A stretch of DNA of 5,867 bases from Candidatus Uhrbacteria bacterium (lineage in GTDB: Bacteria > Patescibacteriota > Patescibacteriia > 2-12-FULL-60-25). The position numbers were made by a program, and so were the translations under genes. Shown here piece by piece: positions 1-5,867 of the stretch (positions within the stretch are counted from its first letter, which is position 1; each line of letters begins with the position of its first letter). The stretch spans positions 1 through 5,867 of the forward strand of contig CAIKNB010000122.1 of assembly GCA_903828685.1 (NCBI GenBank), written 5' to 3'. The notes under the pieces were generated by a model that was not told where the DNA came from, ran no database searches, and saw only the letters and a program-made list of their open reading frames with translations.

Positions 1-71
1 GGGAGGATGGATATGACTCCGTTGCCCAGATTGATTCACGTCCGCCTGCGCTGGAGATCGCCTTGCTATGA
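1..71 (+). CDS. C-terminal end of an unidentified upstream gene (partial)
   Basis: Reading from base 3 gives an open frame of 22 codons that ends in PALEIALL and then TGA at 69-71. The stop overlaps the ATG at 68 in an ATGA arrangement, the same junction seen three more times downstream, so this is probably the end of a real co-transcribed gene. The other two forward frames are less attractive: frame 2 stops at once, and frame 1 runs to a stop at about 91-93, inside the next gene. The fragment is too short to assign a family, and its start lies outside the window. Confidence 0.6.
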   Translation, partial: EDGYDSVAQIDSRPPALEIALL

Positions 72-1228
72 TAATCCTCTACTGGCTTGTTGACCTGATT
101 GTCATCACATTCGTCTGGGTGGACAGACTCATCTCGCGGTTTCGTGTCTCCAGAACTGGTTACGCCAACCCGCGCGTGCGGAACATGGTTGGTATGCTCG
201 GCTACAGTTCACACTCCTATCACCTTTCCCTACCGAATATCCAAAAATGGCTCAAGCATAGGACGGACTTGTTCCCCATGGTCATCCAGGTGCAGACCAT
301 CAACCGCTGTAATGCAGCCTGTGAGTTTTGTCCGTATCCCTACACCATTCATTTGCAGGAAAAGCGGATCATGGACGACGCGCTTTACACCAAAATTGTG
401 GATGAATGTGTCGCGGAAAAGGATTTGCACGACTTCGTACCCATGTCCAAGAATGAGCCGTTGTTGGATGTCAAAATGGAACGTCGGGTGGAGGAGTTCA
501 AAGCAAAAGCACAGCCTCATCAAATGGTGGAACTGGTCACGAACGGCAGTGGACTGACCCCCACTCGCGCGCAACGTCTCATGGATGCGGGCGTGGACTT
601 GATCACCGTCAGCGTGAATGCTTCGAACGAAGAGACATACAAACGAGTGATGGTCGGTCTCTCGTGGAAGCAGGTAATGAGTAATCTGGAAGCGCTCTCG
701 AAAATGAATTTATCCAAGGTCAATATCTATCTGCGTTTTGTGGCCGACCAGACGAACAAACGCGAGCTGAAGCTATTCCGCAAACGCTGGAAAAATTTCA
801 ACCTATTCCAGTTCAACGTCAACAACCGCGCCGGAACAGTGCGCAATTACGAAACGATGGTGATGAAGTACAACGATTTTATTGCACGTCTCCGGCGCGT
901 GGGTGGGCACCGCGTCTACCCAGTCTGCCCGTATGTGTTCAGTCTCATGCACGTGCTGGAAAACGGCGACGTGCCGATGTGCTCCAACGACTGGGCGAAC
1001 CGCGAAGTGCTGGGAAATGTCCGCACGCAGACCATTCGCGAGATTTACAATTCCCCGCGTATGAATGAGATCCGCGAATTGATGGCCGCAGGAAAATTTG
1101 AAAAACTCGAAGCCTGCCGCGAATGTTCGTTCTATCATGACTGGATGAAGAGTCCGCTCGCCCCGAATAAGGACGATTGGCAAATCCGCTCCCAGAAAGT
1201 GGACGAACCCCCAATCGCATCCACCTGA
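68..1228 (+). CDS. Radical SAM protein with SPASM/twitch-like C-terminus and N-terminal membrane helix
   Basis: This is a 386-residue radical SAM enzyme. Its [4Fe-4S] cluster motif CNAACEFC (C81, C85, C88) would bind S-adenosylmethionine and cleave it to a 5'-deoxyadenosyl radical. The C-terminal part has a SPASM/twitch pattern: C287, an ENGDVPMC segment ending at C305, a GNV stretch near 316-318, and C350-x2-C353. These four cysteines could hold one auxiliary cluster; the further cysteines of a full seven-Cys SPASM domain are absent. Residues 2-18 are strongly hydrophobic (IILYWLVDLIVITFVWV) and are followed by basic residues, which suggests a membrane anchor with the catalytic domain in the cytosol. 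The ATG at 68 is chosen because it overlaps the upstream stop (ATGA) and has a GGAG at 53-56. Substrate is unknown. SPASM relatives modify peptides, sugars and other small molecules, but no precursor peptide gene is visible nearby. Confidence 0.88.
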   Translation: MIILYWLVDLIVITFVWVDRLISRFRVSRTGYANPRVRNMVGMLGYSSHSYHLSLPNIQKWLKHRTDLFPMVIQVQTINRCNAACEFCPYPYTIHLQEKRIMDDALYTKIVDECVAEKDLHDFVPMSKNEPLLDVKMERRVEEFKAKAQPHQMVELVTNGSGLTPTRAQRLMDAGVDLITVSVNASNEETYKRVMVGLSWKQVMSNLEALSKMNLSKVNIYLRFVADQTNKRELKLFRKRWKNFNLFQFNVNNRAGTVRNYETMVMKYNDFIARLRRVGGHRVYPVCPYVFSLMHVLENGDVPMCSNDWANREVLGNVRTQTIREIYNSPRMNEIRELMAAGKFEKLEACRECSFYHDWMKSPLAPNKDDWQIRSQKVDEPPIAST

Positions 1229-1247
1229 ATCCCATCCGCGCATCCGT

Positions 1248-1254
1248 GAAAGAG
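1248..1254 (+). promoter_or_regulatory. Probable ribosome binding site for the first B12-radical SAM gene
   Basis: The purine run GAAAGAG lies 7 bases before the ATG at 1262, in the 33-base gap after the previous stop. It is a weak Shine-Dalgarno match but supports this start. The gap holds no convincing terminator or promoter, so read-through from the upstream gene is likely. Confidence 0.45.
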
Positions 1255-1261
1255 TACGTTT

Positions 1262-2626
1262 ATGAAAATCACCTTTATCCGCCCGCACCTCACCGCCATC
1301 CATGCCGCAGATGCATTAGAGCCGTTGGTCTTCGGCGTGCTGGCAAAGTTGACTCCGCCCGATATCGAGCTCGCACTCTACGATGACCGCATCGAGTCGA
1401 TCCCCTACGATGAACCGACCGACCTGGTGGCGATCACGGTGGAAACCTTCACCGCCAAACGCGCCTATCAGATCGCGGCGCAATACCGCCAGCGCGGCGT
1501 GCCTGTGGTAATGGGCGGCTATCATCCGACATTGATGCCTGGTGAAGCCGGTCAATACGCGGACGCGATCGCCATCGGCGATGCGGAAACAACCTGGCCA
1601 AGGATAGTGGAGGATGCGCGCACCGGAAAATTGCAACGCGTATATCAATCCACACCCGACCTGGCCGTGGAAGGCGTCGCACCCAGGCGAAGTATTTTTG
1701 CCTCCAAGAAATACGGTGCGCTGCGCATCGTGCAGTTTGGGCGCGGTTGTCGCTTCGCATGTGATTTTTGCTCGATCCACGCCTTCTATGGCCGCTCCAT
1801 GCCACGCCGATGTTTGGAAGATTTGTTGGCCGAGATGGATGAACTGCGCGGCCAATATGTTTTCTTCGCCGACGATAATTTATTTACCGACAAAGAACAG
1901 GCCGAAGCCTTGTTCAAAGCGCTGAAATCGTACAAGATTCACTGGGCATGCCAGATCAGCCTGGACATCGTGCAAAATCCACACCTGCTGGATCTGATGG
2001 GCGAAAGCGGTTGTGTCGGTGCGTTGATCGGATTCGAATCATTGGATCAGGCCAACCTGGTACAAATGAAAAAGATGTGGAACACCAAGCAGGGCGATTA
2101 CGCCGAAGCACTTGCCGAAATTTATAAGCGCGGCATCATGGTCTTCGGCTCCTTCGTGTTCGGATATGATTCCGACACCACCGCGGCCTTTGACCGCACC
2201 CTGGACTTTGCCATGAAATCCAAACTGGCGCTGGCGCAATTTAATTCACTGATACCCATGCCCGCCACGCCGATCTATCACCGCTTGAAACAGGAGAATC
2301 GTCTCATCTTCGAGCGCTGGTGGCTGGACGATGACTATCGTTACGGTGAGACAATCTTCAAACCCAAAAACATGACACCCGATGAATTGCGTGACGGCAT
2401 CATCCGTCTACGGCGCGAGTTCAACACCTACGCAGCGATTGCCGGGCGCATGTTCGAGCCGCGTTCCAATGCCCGCTCGCTGTATCATCTATTCGCCTTT
2501 CTTGCGATCAACCTGGTTACAAAGAAGGAGATCCGCAACAAACAAGGCGAAGCTCTTGGTAATGGCACATCCCTTTCCCCAATGCCAACTACCAATAACC
2601 CATTACCCCTTACAGGCGATCTATGA
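1262..2626 (+). CDS. B12-binding domain radical SAM protein, DUF4070-like (paralogue 1)
   Basis: This 454-residue protein has a cobalamin-binding-like Rossmann domain at about residues 1-130, a radical SAM core at about 150-340 and a DUF4070-like C-terminus to about 425. The B12-type domain shows MGGYHPT at 84-90 and GDAE at 106-109. It lacks the DxHxxG motif of methionine synthase, as is usual in this radical SAM class. The cluster motif is CRFACDFC (C163, C167, C170) after FGRG. Core strands FFADDN (201-206) and GFES (257-260) fit the family, as does MPATPIYHRLKQENRL (333-348) in the C-terminal region. Relatives methylate or cyclise unactivated carbons (HpnP hopanoid methylation, BchE ring formation), but the substrate here cannot be read from sequence. 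The next gene is a full-length paralogue with colinear motifs. The last ~25 residues are a low-complexity tail encoded by a degenerate 7-base repeat. The stop overlaps the next start by four bases. Confidence 0.9.
   Translation: MKITFIRPHLTAIHAADALEPLVFGVLAKLTPPDIELALYDDRIESIPYDEPTDLVAITVETFTAKRAYQIAAQYRQRGVPVVMGGYHPTLMPGEAGQYADAIAIGDAETTWPRIVEDARTGKLQRVYQSTPDLAVEGVAPRRSIFASKKYGALRIVQFGRGCRFACDFCSIHAFYGRSMPRRCLEDLLAEMDELRGQYVFFADDNLFTDKEQAEALFKALKSYKIHWACQISLDIVQNPHLLDLMGESGCVGALIGFESLDQANLVQMKKMWNTKQGDYAEALAEIYKRGIMVFGSFVFGYDSDTTAAFDRTLDFAMKSKLALAQFNSLIPMPATPIYHRLKQENRLIFERWWLDDDYRYGETIFKPKNMTPDELRDGIIRLRREFNTYAAIAGRMFEPRSNARSLYHLFAFLAINLVTKKEIRNKQGEALGNGTSLSPMPTTNNPLPLTGDL
2578..2612 (+). 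repeat. Five degenerate tandem heptamers (CCMANTA-like) in the 3' end of the first B12-radical SAM gene
   Basis: Five successive 7-base units can be read: CCCAATG, CCAACTA, CCAATAA, CCCATTA and CCCCTTA. They lie within the coding frame and encode the P/T/N-rich tail (PMPTTNNPLPL) just before the stop. The paralogous gene that follows has no equivalent stretch. This resembles the short heptanucleotide repeats found in intergenic DNA of some bacteria, which suggests that former spacer DNA was captured into the coding frame. Confidence 0.6.
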
Positions 2627-3942
2627 AAGTAACTCTCATCTACCCCGGCATCGGAGACTACGAAGACGAAGCGCGCATGGAGCCTTTATCGGTGGGCGCA
2701 CTGGCAGGGATGACGCCTCCCGATATAGAAGTGGTCATTTACGATGACCGGTTTGAGCCCATCCCCTACGATGAACCGACCGACCTGGTGGGCATCACCG
2801 TGCAAATATTCAGCGCCCGCCGCGCTTATGAGATCAGCGCCGAGTACCGCAAGCGCGGTGTGCCCGTCATCATAGGCGGGATGCATCCTACGTTGATACC
2901 GGATGAAGCCTGCCAACACGCGGACTCGATCTTCATGAGCGACGCTGAACAGCTCTGGCCGCAGGTGGTGGAGGACGCCCGAAATGGAAAACTCCGGCCC
3001 ATCTACAAGGGCGAACCGTCCGCGCCCCAGCCGGATACGTTCACCCGTTTCGATCTCTACAAAGGGAAGAAATACCTGCCGATCACACTCCTGCAATTCG
3101 GGCGCGGCTGTCGTTTCGTCTGCACCTTCTGCGCCACGAGCGCCTACTTCAACCACGGCCATCACTACCGCGAAGTGGAGCACGTTATCGCCGAGATCGA
3201 AAAGCAGGATCGTAAAACCATCTTCTTCGTGGATGACAACATCGTGTCTGATTTTGAAGCAGCCAAGGCCTTGTTCCGCGCGTTGATCCCGCTCAAGATC
3301 CATTGGGTGTCGCAGGCTAGCATAAACATGACGAGCGACCGCGAGTTGATGGACTTGATGGCGCGCAGTGGCTGTCTCGGCCATGTGGTCGGACTCGAGT
3401 CTATCGACCAGGGCAACCTGCGCCTGATGAAGAAGTCCCAAAACATGCTTGGTGGATTCGAAGCCTATGAGCCGCAACTGGAAATCCTGCGCGACTACGG
3501 CCTGCAAACCTGGGCAGCCTTCACCATCGGCCACGATTGTGACACACCCGCATCCATCGAGCGGACATTGGAGTTTGCGTTAAAAAACAAATTTACCTTT
3601 GCCGCATTCAACCTGCTGTTACCGTATCCCGGCACGCCGCTCTACCAGCAACTGCAAGCCGAAGGCCGCCTGCTCTTTGATGGAAACTGGTGGCTTCATC
3701 CTGATTATCGCTTCAATCACGCCGCTTTCGTTCCCAAACACATGAGTCCCGAAAAGCTGACCGAACTGACCTACGACATGCGCCGCACCTTCAACAGTCC
3801 CGCCTCCATCGTCCAGCGCGCCTTTGATTTCAAAACCAACATGCGGAATCCGTATCGCTTCGGCGTTTATGCCGTTTACAATCCGTTATTCCGAAATGAG
3901 ACTCTCAAGAAACAAGGAATAAGACTTGGCCACAATCAATGA
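2623..3942 (+). CDS. B12-binding domain radical SAM protein, DUF4070-like (paralogue 2)
   Basis: This 439-residue protein has the same architecture as the preceding gene: a B12-binding-like domain (about 1-130), a radical SAM core and a DUF4070-like C-terminus. The cluster cysteines fall at the same residue numbers (CRFVCTFC; C163, C167, C170). The other landmarks also align without gaps: IGGMHPT at 84-90, FFVDDN at 201-206, GLES at 257-260 and LPYPGTPLYQQLQAEGRL at 333-350. Over the first 60 residues I count 35 identities with its neighbour. Position 106 is Ser (SDAE), where the neighbour has Gly (GDAE). The charged stretch at residues 11-19 and the residues after the cluster (ATSAYFNHGHHYRE) differ clearly from the neighbour, so the two probably act on different substrates or positions, or at successive steps. 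It starts within the neighbour's stop (ATGA) with only a weak upstream AGG, so translation is probably coupled. Confidence 0.9.
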   Translation: MKVTLIYPGIGDYEDEARMEPLSVGALAGMTPPDIEVVIYDDRFEPIPYDEPTDLVGITVQIFSARRAYEISAEYRKRGVPVIIGGMHPTLIPDEACQHADSIFMSDAEQLWPQVVEDARNGKLRPIYKGEPSAPQPDTFTRFDLYKGKKYLPITLLQFGRGCRFVCTFCATSAYFNHGHHYREVEHVIAEIEKQDRKTIFFVDDNIVSDFEAAKALFRALIPLKIHWVSQASINMTSDRELMDLMARSGCLGHVVGLESIDQGNLRLMKKSQNMLGGFEAYEPQLEILRDYGLQTWAAFTIGHDCDTPASIERTLEFALKNKFTFAAFNLLLPYPGTPLYQQLQAEGRLLFDGNWWLHPDYRFNHAAFVPKHMSPEKLTELTYDMRRTFNSPASIVQRAFDFKTNMRNPYRFGVYAVYNPLFRNETLKKQGIRLGHNQ

Positions 3943-4580
3943 ATTCGGGAAAACTGTTTCTGCTAATCGGCAATAAAATATTTCCGTTTGTCGGACTTCC
4001 GCTCCTCATCTGGCTGTGGACACGGACCGGCGGAGTTGCTTTCATGTCCCTCACGCTGGGACTGCCGTTCGTGTTTGGCTACTTCGCCCCGGGCATTGGA
4101 ACCAACCTCCTGAAGATGTGGCGCTTCCGTGACAGTTGGGTGATTGGAAATTATTTTATCCACCATGGCTTCATCTACGCCGCCACACTGGGAGCGGTGC
4201 TGTTCATCGCTTTCGTTCCGCCCGTGCAAAATGACGGTTGGACTTTGCTCGGCAACATGGCACGCGGCGCAGGGATATTGGGCTTCGTCGGCTGGACGCA
4301 CGATCTGATTTCCATCCGTGAAGGCTTGATGGAAGTCTACAACGAGCCGTGGAAACGCGGCGCGCCTGCTGAAGTCATTGCCGCGCAATATGCTCCACTG
4401 TGTTTCGCATTGCTTGGTGCAGTCTACGCGGGCGTTGTCACTTTTGGTTACCAGGCACTCGTGCTGGATAACAACCTCACCAGCCTGTGGTGGCTTTTTC
4501 CGCTTGGGCTCACCCTCATGACCGCCGCCATCTCATTGCCATTTCTGCCATGGATAAAAGAAGTCTTGACCAAACCCTAA
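3939..4580 (+). CDS. Polytopic membrane protein of unknown function
   Basis: This is a 213-residue, strongly hydrophobic protein. Probable membrane segments lie at about residues 5-27, 32-51, 75-94, 108-122, 151-172 and 183-205, giving five or six helices. Polar residues stand out at or near membrane edges: HH at 75-76, and WTHD (119-122) followed by the charged loop SIREGLMEVYNEPWKRGAP (125-143). Tryptophan-rich ends (WLW at 25-27, WW at 184-185) are typical of interfacial belts. I do not recognise the family. It could be a membrane-embedded enzyme acting on a lipid, a transporter, or a scaffold for the radical SAM enzymes. The start overlaps the preceding stop (ATGA) and has no strong ribosome binding site of its own (an AAGGA lies about 20 bases upstream), so its translation is probably tied to that of the radical SAM gene. 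Confidence 0.8.
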   Translation: MNSGKLFLLIGNKIFPFVGLPLLIWLWTRTGGVAFMSLTLGLPFVFGYFAPGIGTNLLKMWRFRDSWVIGNYFIHHGFIYAATLGAVLFIAFVPPVQNDGWTLLGNMARGAGILGFVGWTHDLISIREGLMEVYNEPWKRGAPAEVIAAQYAPLCFALLGAVYAGVVTFGYQALVLDNNLTSLWWLFPLGLTLMTAAISLPFLPWIKEVLTKP

Positions 4581-4608
4581 TGGTTTCGAAAACATGGTTG
4601 GCCTCAAT

Positions 4609-4616
4609 AAAAGGAT
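4609..4616 (+). promoter_or_regulatory. Strong Shine-Dalgarno for the possible acyltransferase gene
   Basis: AAAAGGAT lies 5 bases before the ATG at 4622, the best ribosome binding site in the window. It sits in the 41-base gap after the membrane protein gene. This gene therefore initiates independently, unlike the ATGA-coupled genes, and the site fixes its start. Confidence 0.7.
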
Positions 4617-4621
4617 AATCC

Positions 4622-5326
4622 ATGAACAATCTCAGCAGCCAAACCATCCATCGTACGGAACTTACAACGGGCACGACCGAAGAAATGTTCACGATCTTCA
4701 ACGAGAACTTCGATCAGTCCTCGCCCGAAATATTTTATCGCGACTTGAACAACAAGGATTGGGTGATTCTCCTGCGCGACGAACACAACTGCGTACAGGG
4801 TTTCTCCACCCTCGTCCTCTACGAAACCGAATTTGAATCGCAAAAAATGAGCATCGTCTATTCGGGCGATACGATCATTCGTCCCGCCTACTGGGGCACA
4901 GCGCAGCTTCCCAGCACATGGATCAAAACCGTGCTGGAAAAATCCGCATCCATGCAGCAGCCGCTCTACTGGCTTTTGATCTCGTCGGGCTACAAAACCT
5001 ATCGCTTCCTGAGCGTCTTTTACAAAACCTTTTATCCGCACTACGCCTGCCCCACCCCGCCGCACATTCAGTCGCTGATGCACCACCTTGCCGCGCAGCG
5101 TTTCGGCGACGAGTATTACCGTGACTTGGGCATTGTCCGCTTTCAAAATGGCGCCACTCCATTGCGCGATGGCGTAGCAGAAGTTACCGATGAACGTCTG
5201 CATGATCCGCATGTGGCGCATTACATCAAAATGAATCCGTATCACGACCAGGGCGACGAGCTCGTCTGCATCACACAAGTACATCCCGATAACTTCACAC
5301 CCGCAGGCAGGCGCATGGCGCGATGA
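4622..5326 (+). CDS. Possible GNAT-like N-acyltransferase (divergent)
   Basis: This 234-residue soluble protein has no signal peptide or membrane helix. The order of elements in residues 15-140 resembles a GNAT fold: an N-terminal helix pair (EEMFTIFNENF), a strand WVILLRD (47-53), a turn and strand QGFSTLVLYE (59-68), and IVYSGDTIIRPAYWGTAQL (78-96) at the position of the acyl-CoA-binding motif A. A helix (98-110) and the strand PLYWLLISSGYKTYRFL (114-130) follow. Motif A is degenerate: GTA is present, but the usual Q/R-x-x-G spacing is not clean. The C-terminal third (about 140-234) is outside the typical fold and includes DPHVAHYIKMNPYHDQGDELVCI (195-217), which I do not recognise. If the assignment holds, it would transfer an acyl group from acyl-CoA or acyl-ACP to an amine. 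It overlaps the GH3-like gene start by four bases, which suggests linked amide or acyl chemistry. Confidence 0.6.
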   Translation: MNNLSSQTIHRTELTTGTTEEMFTIFNENFDQSSPEIFYRDLNNKDWVILLRDEHNCVQGFSTLVLYETEFESQKMSIVYSGDTIIRPAYWGTAQLPSTWIKTVLEKSASMQQPLYWLLISSGYKTYRFLSVFYKTFYPHYACPTPPHIQSLMHHLAAQRFGDEYYRDLGIVRFQNGATPLRDGVAEVTDERLHDPHVAHYIKMNPYHDQGDELVCITQVHPDNFTPAGRRMAR

Positions 5327-5867
5327 AGGCATTTGCATCCAACGCTTTGTGGGTGGCATCCTGTCTGCCTGGCTGGCTTCGCTTTCAACACGCGGCAGAA
5401 CATGTGGAGGAAACTCAAACGAGGTTGTTATCGCATTATCTGCGTGCAAATGCCAACACGGAATATGGACGGCTTCATCATTTTGCTTCGATTGCTTCGC
5501 CGAAACGTTTTCAGAAACAAGTTCCGCTCAGCACCTATGATGATTACACCGATCACATCCAACGCATTGGCGCAGGCCAAGCATCCGTTCTGACTGCCGA
5601 GCCTGTGCGTATGTTCGAACTTTCCAGCGGTTCCACAGCCGCATCGAAACTGATTCCCTATACAGACACGCTCAAATCCGAATTCCAGCGCGGCATCGCG
5701 TCCTGGATTTACAATCTCTATACTAACAACCCTGATCTGCAACGCGGACCTGCATATTGGTCTATCACTCCGCTGCTGGAGGGAAAACGCTTTTCATCTG
5801 GCGGAATTCCTATTGGATTTGAATCAGATAGTGCATATCTTGGGCTGTTCGGCAAATTGCTGGTTGA
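5323..5867 (+). CDS. GH3 auxin-responsive promoter family protein, N-terminal third (runs off the window)
   Basis: An open frame starts at the ATG at 5323, which overlaps the previous stop (ATGA), and remains open to the window end (181 codons). GGCAGG at 5306-5311 is a plausible ribosome binding site. Family landmarks appear in order: NTEYGRLHHFASI (45-57), KQVPLSTYDDYTDHIQRI (65-82), the ATP/AMP-binding motif FELSSGSTAASKLIPYT (98-114), and the later AYWSITPLLEGKRFSSGGIPIG (144-165). GH3 proteins adenylate a carboxylic acid with ATP and then join it to an amine, usually an amino acid. Plant members conjugate jasmonate or auxin; bacterial members are mostly uncharacterised. Family members are usually about 500-600 residues, so about two thirds is missing here because of the window edge, not because of a mutation. 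The acid and amine substrates cannot be deduced. Confidence 0.88.
   Translation, partial: MKAFASNALWVASCLPGWLRFQHAAEHVEETQTRLLSHYLRANANTEYGRLHHFASIASPKRFQKQVPLSTYDDYTDHIQRIGAGQASVLTAEPVRMFELSSGSTAASKLIPYTDTLKSEFQRGIASWIYNLYTNNPDLQRGPAYWSITPLLEGKRFSSGGIPIGFESDSAYLGLFGKLLV

Noticed and set aside
1229..1261. Possible RiPP precursor peptide near the SPASM-like radical SAM gene.
   Set aside because: The two gaps between genes are 33 and 41 bases and no small independent frame with a ribosome binding site is present. A precursor could lie outside the window, but nothing here supports one.
2686..3534. Long minus-strand open frame (282 codons) opposite the second B12-radical SAM gene.
   Set aside because: It lies fully opposite a gene with clear family motifs, its translation shows no recognisable domain, and such antisense frames are expected from the codon bias of the plus-strand gene.
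1262..3942. Naming the B12-radical SAM genes hpnP, hpnJ or bchE.
   Set aside because: They share the architecture and general motifs, but no hopanoid or bacteriochlorophyll gene is adjacent and substrate-specific residues cannot be judged by eye.
4572..4586. Small inverted repeat AAACC/GGTTT spanning the stop of the membrane protein gene, considered as a terminator.
   Set aside because: The stem is only 5 bp, A/T-rich, and is not followed by a T run. A strong ribosome binding site follows within 25 bases, so read-through is more likely.
4604..5449. Long minus-strand open frame (281 codons) opposite the possible acyltransferase and the start of the GH3 gene.
   Set aside because: The plus-strand genes have coupled starts, a good ribosome binding site and, for GH3, unmistakable motifs. 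The antisense translation shows no coherent domain.
5333..5593. Plus-strand open frame of 86 codons in another frame over the GH3 start.
   Set aside because: The GH3 frame from 5323 is open to the window end and carries family motifs throughout, so this shorter frame is a shadow.

Overview
The window is a compact, entirely plus-strand block of bacterial genes. It looks like part of one biosynthetic operon cut at both ends. I count the last codons of one gene, five complete genes, and the first third of a seventh. Four junctions are ATGA overlaps (68-71, 2623-2626, 3939-3942, 5323-5326), and the other two gaps are only 33 and 41 bases. No terminator, RNA gene, transposase or CRISPR array is visible.

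Layout: 1-71 is the C-terminal tail of an unidentified gene. 68-1228 is a radical SAM protein with a SPASM/twitch-type C-terminus and an unusual N-terminal hydrophobic helix. 1262-2626 and 2623-3942 are tandem paralogues of the cobalamin (B12)-binding radical SAM family with a DUF4070-like C-terminus, the broad group that includes HpnP-, HpnJ- and BchE-type enzymes. 3939-4580 is a polytopic membrane protein I do not recognise. 4622-5326 is a cytosolic protein with a possible, degenerate GNAT (N-acyltransferase) fold. 5323 to the window end is the N-terminal third of a GH3-family protein, an acyl-adenylate-forming amido synthetase relative of the plant auxin-conjugating enzymes.

How the genes may work together (inference): three radical SAM enzymes, two of them B12-dependent, could carry out C-methylation, cyclisation or other chemistry on unactivated carbons. 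The GH3 protein and the possible acyltransferase could form an amide or acyl conjugate. The membrane protein and the membrane-anchored radical SAM enzyme point to a lipid, isoprenoid or other membrane-associated substrate. I cannot match the combination to a pathway I know, and the product is unknown.

Organism: GC content is moderate (roughly half, by eye) and codon use looks even from gene to gene. Protein style and gene combination suggest an environmental, possibly anaerobic bacterium. Chloroflexota (Anaerolineae-like) is my best guess, but no marker gene in the window proves it.
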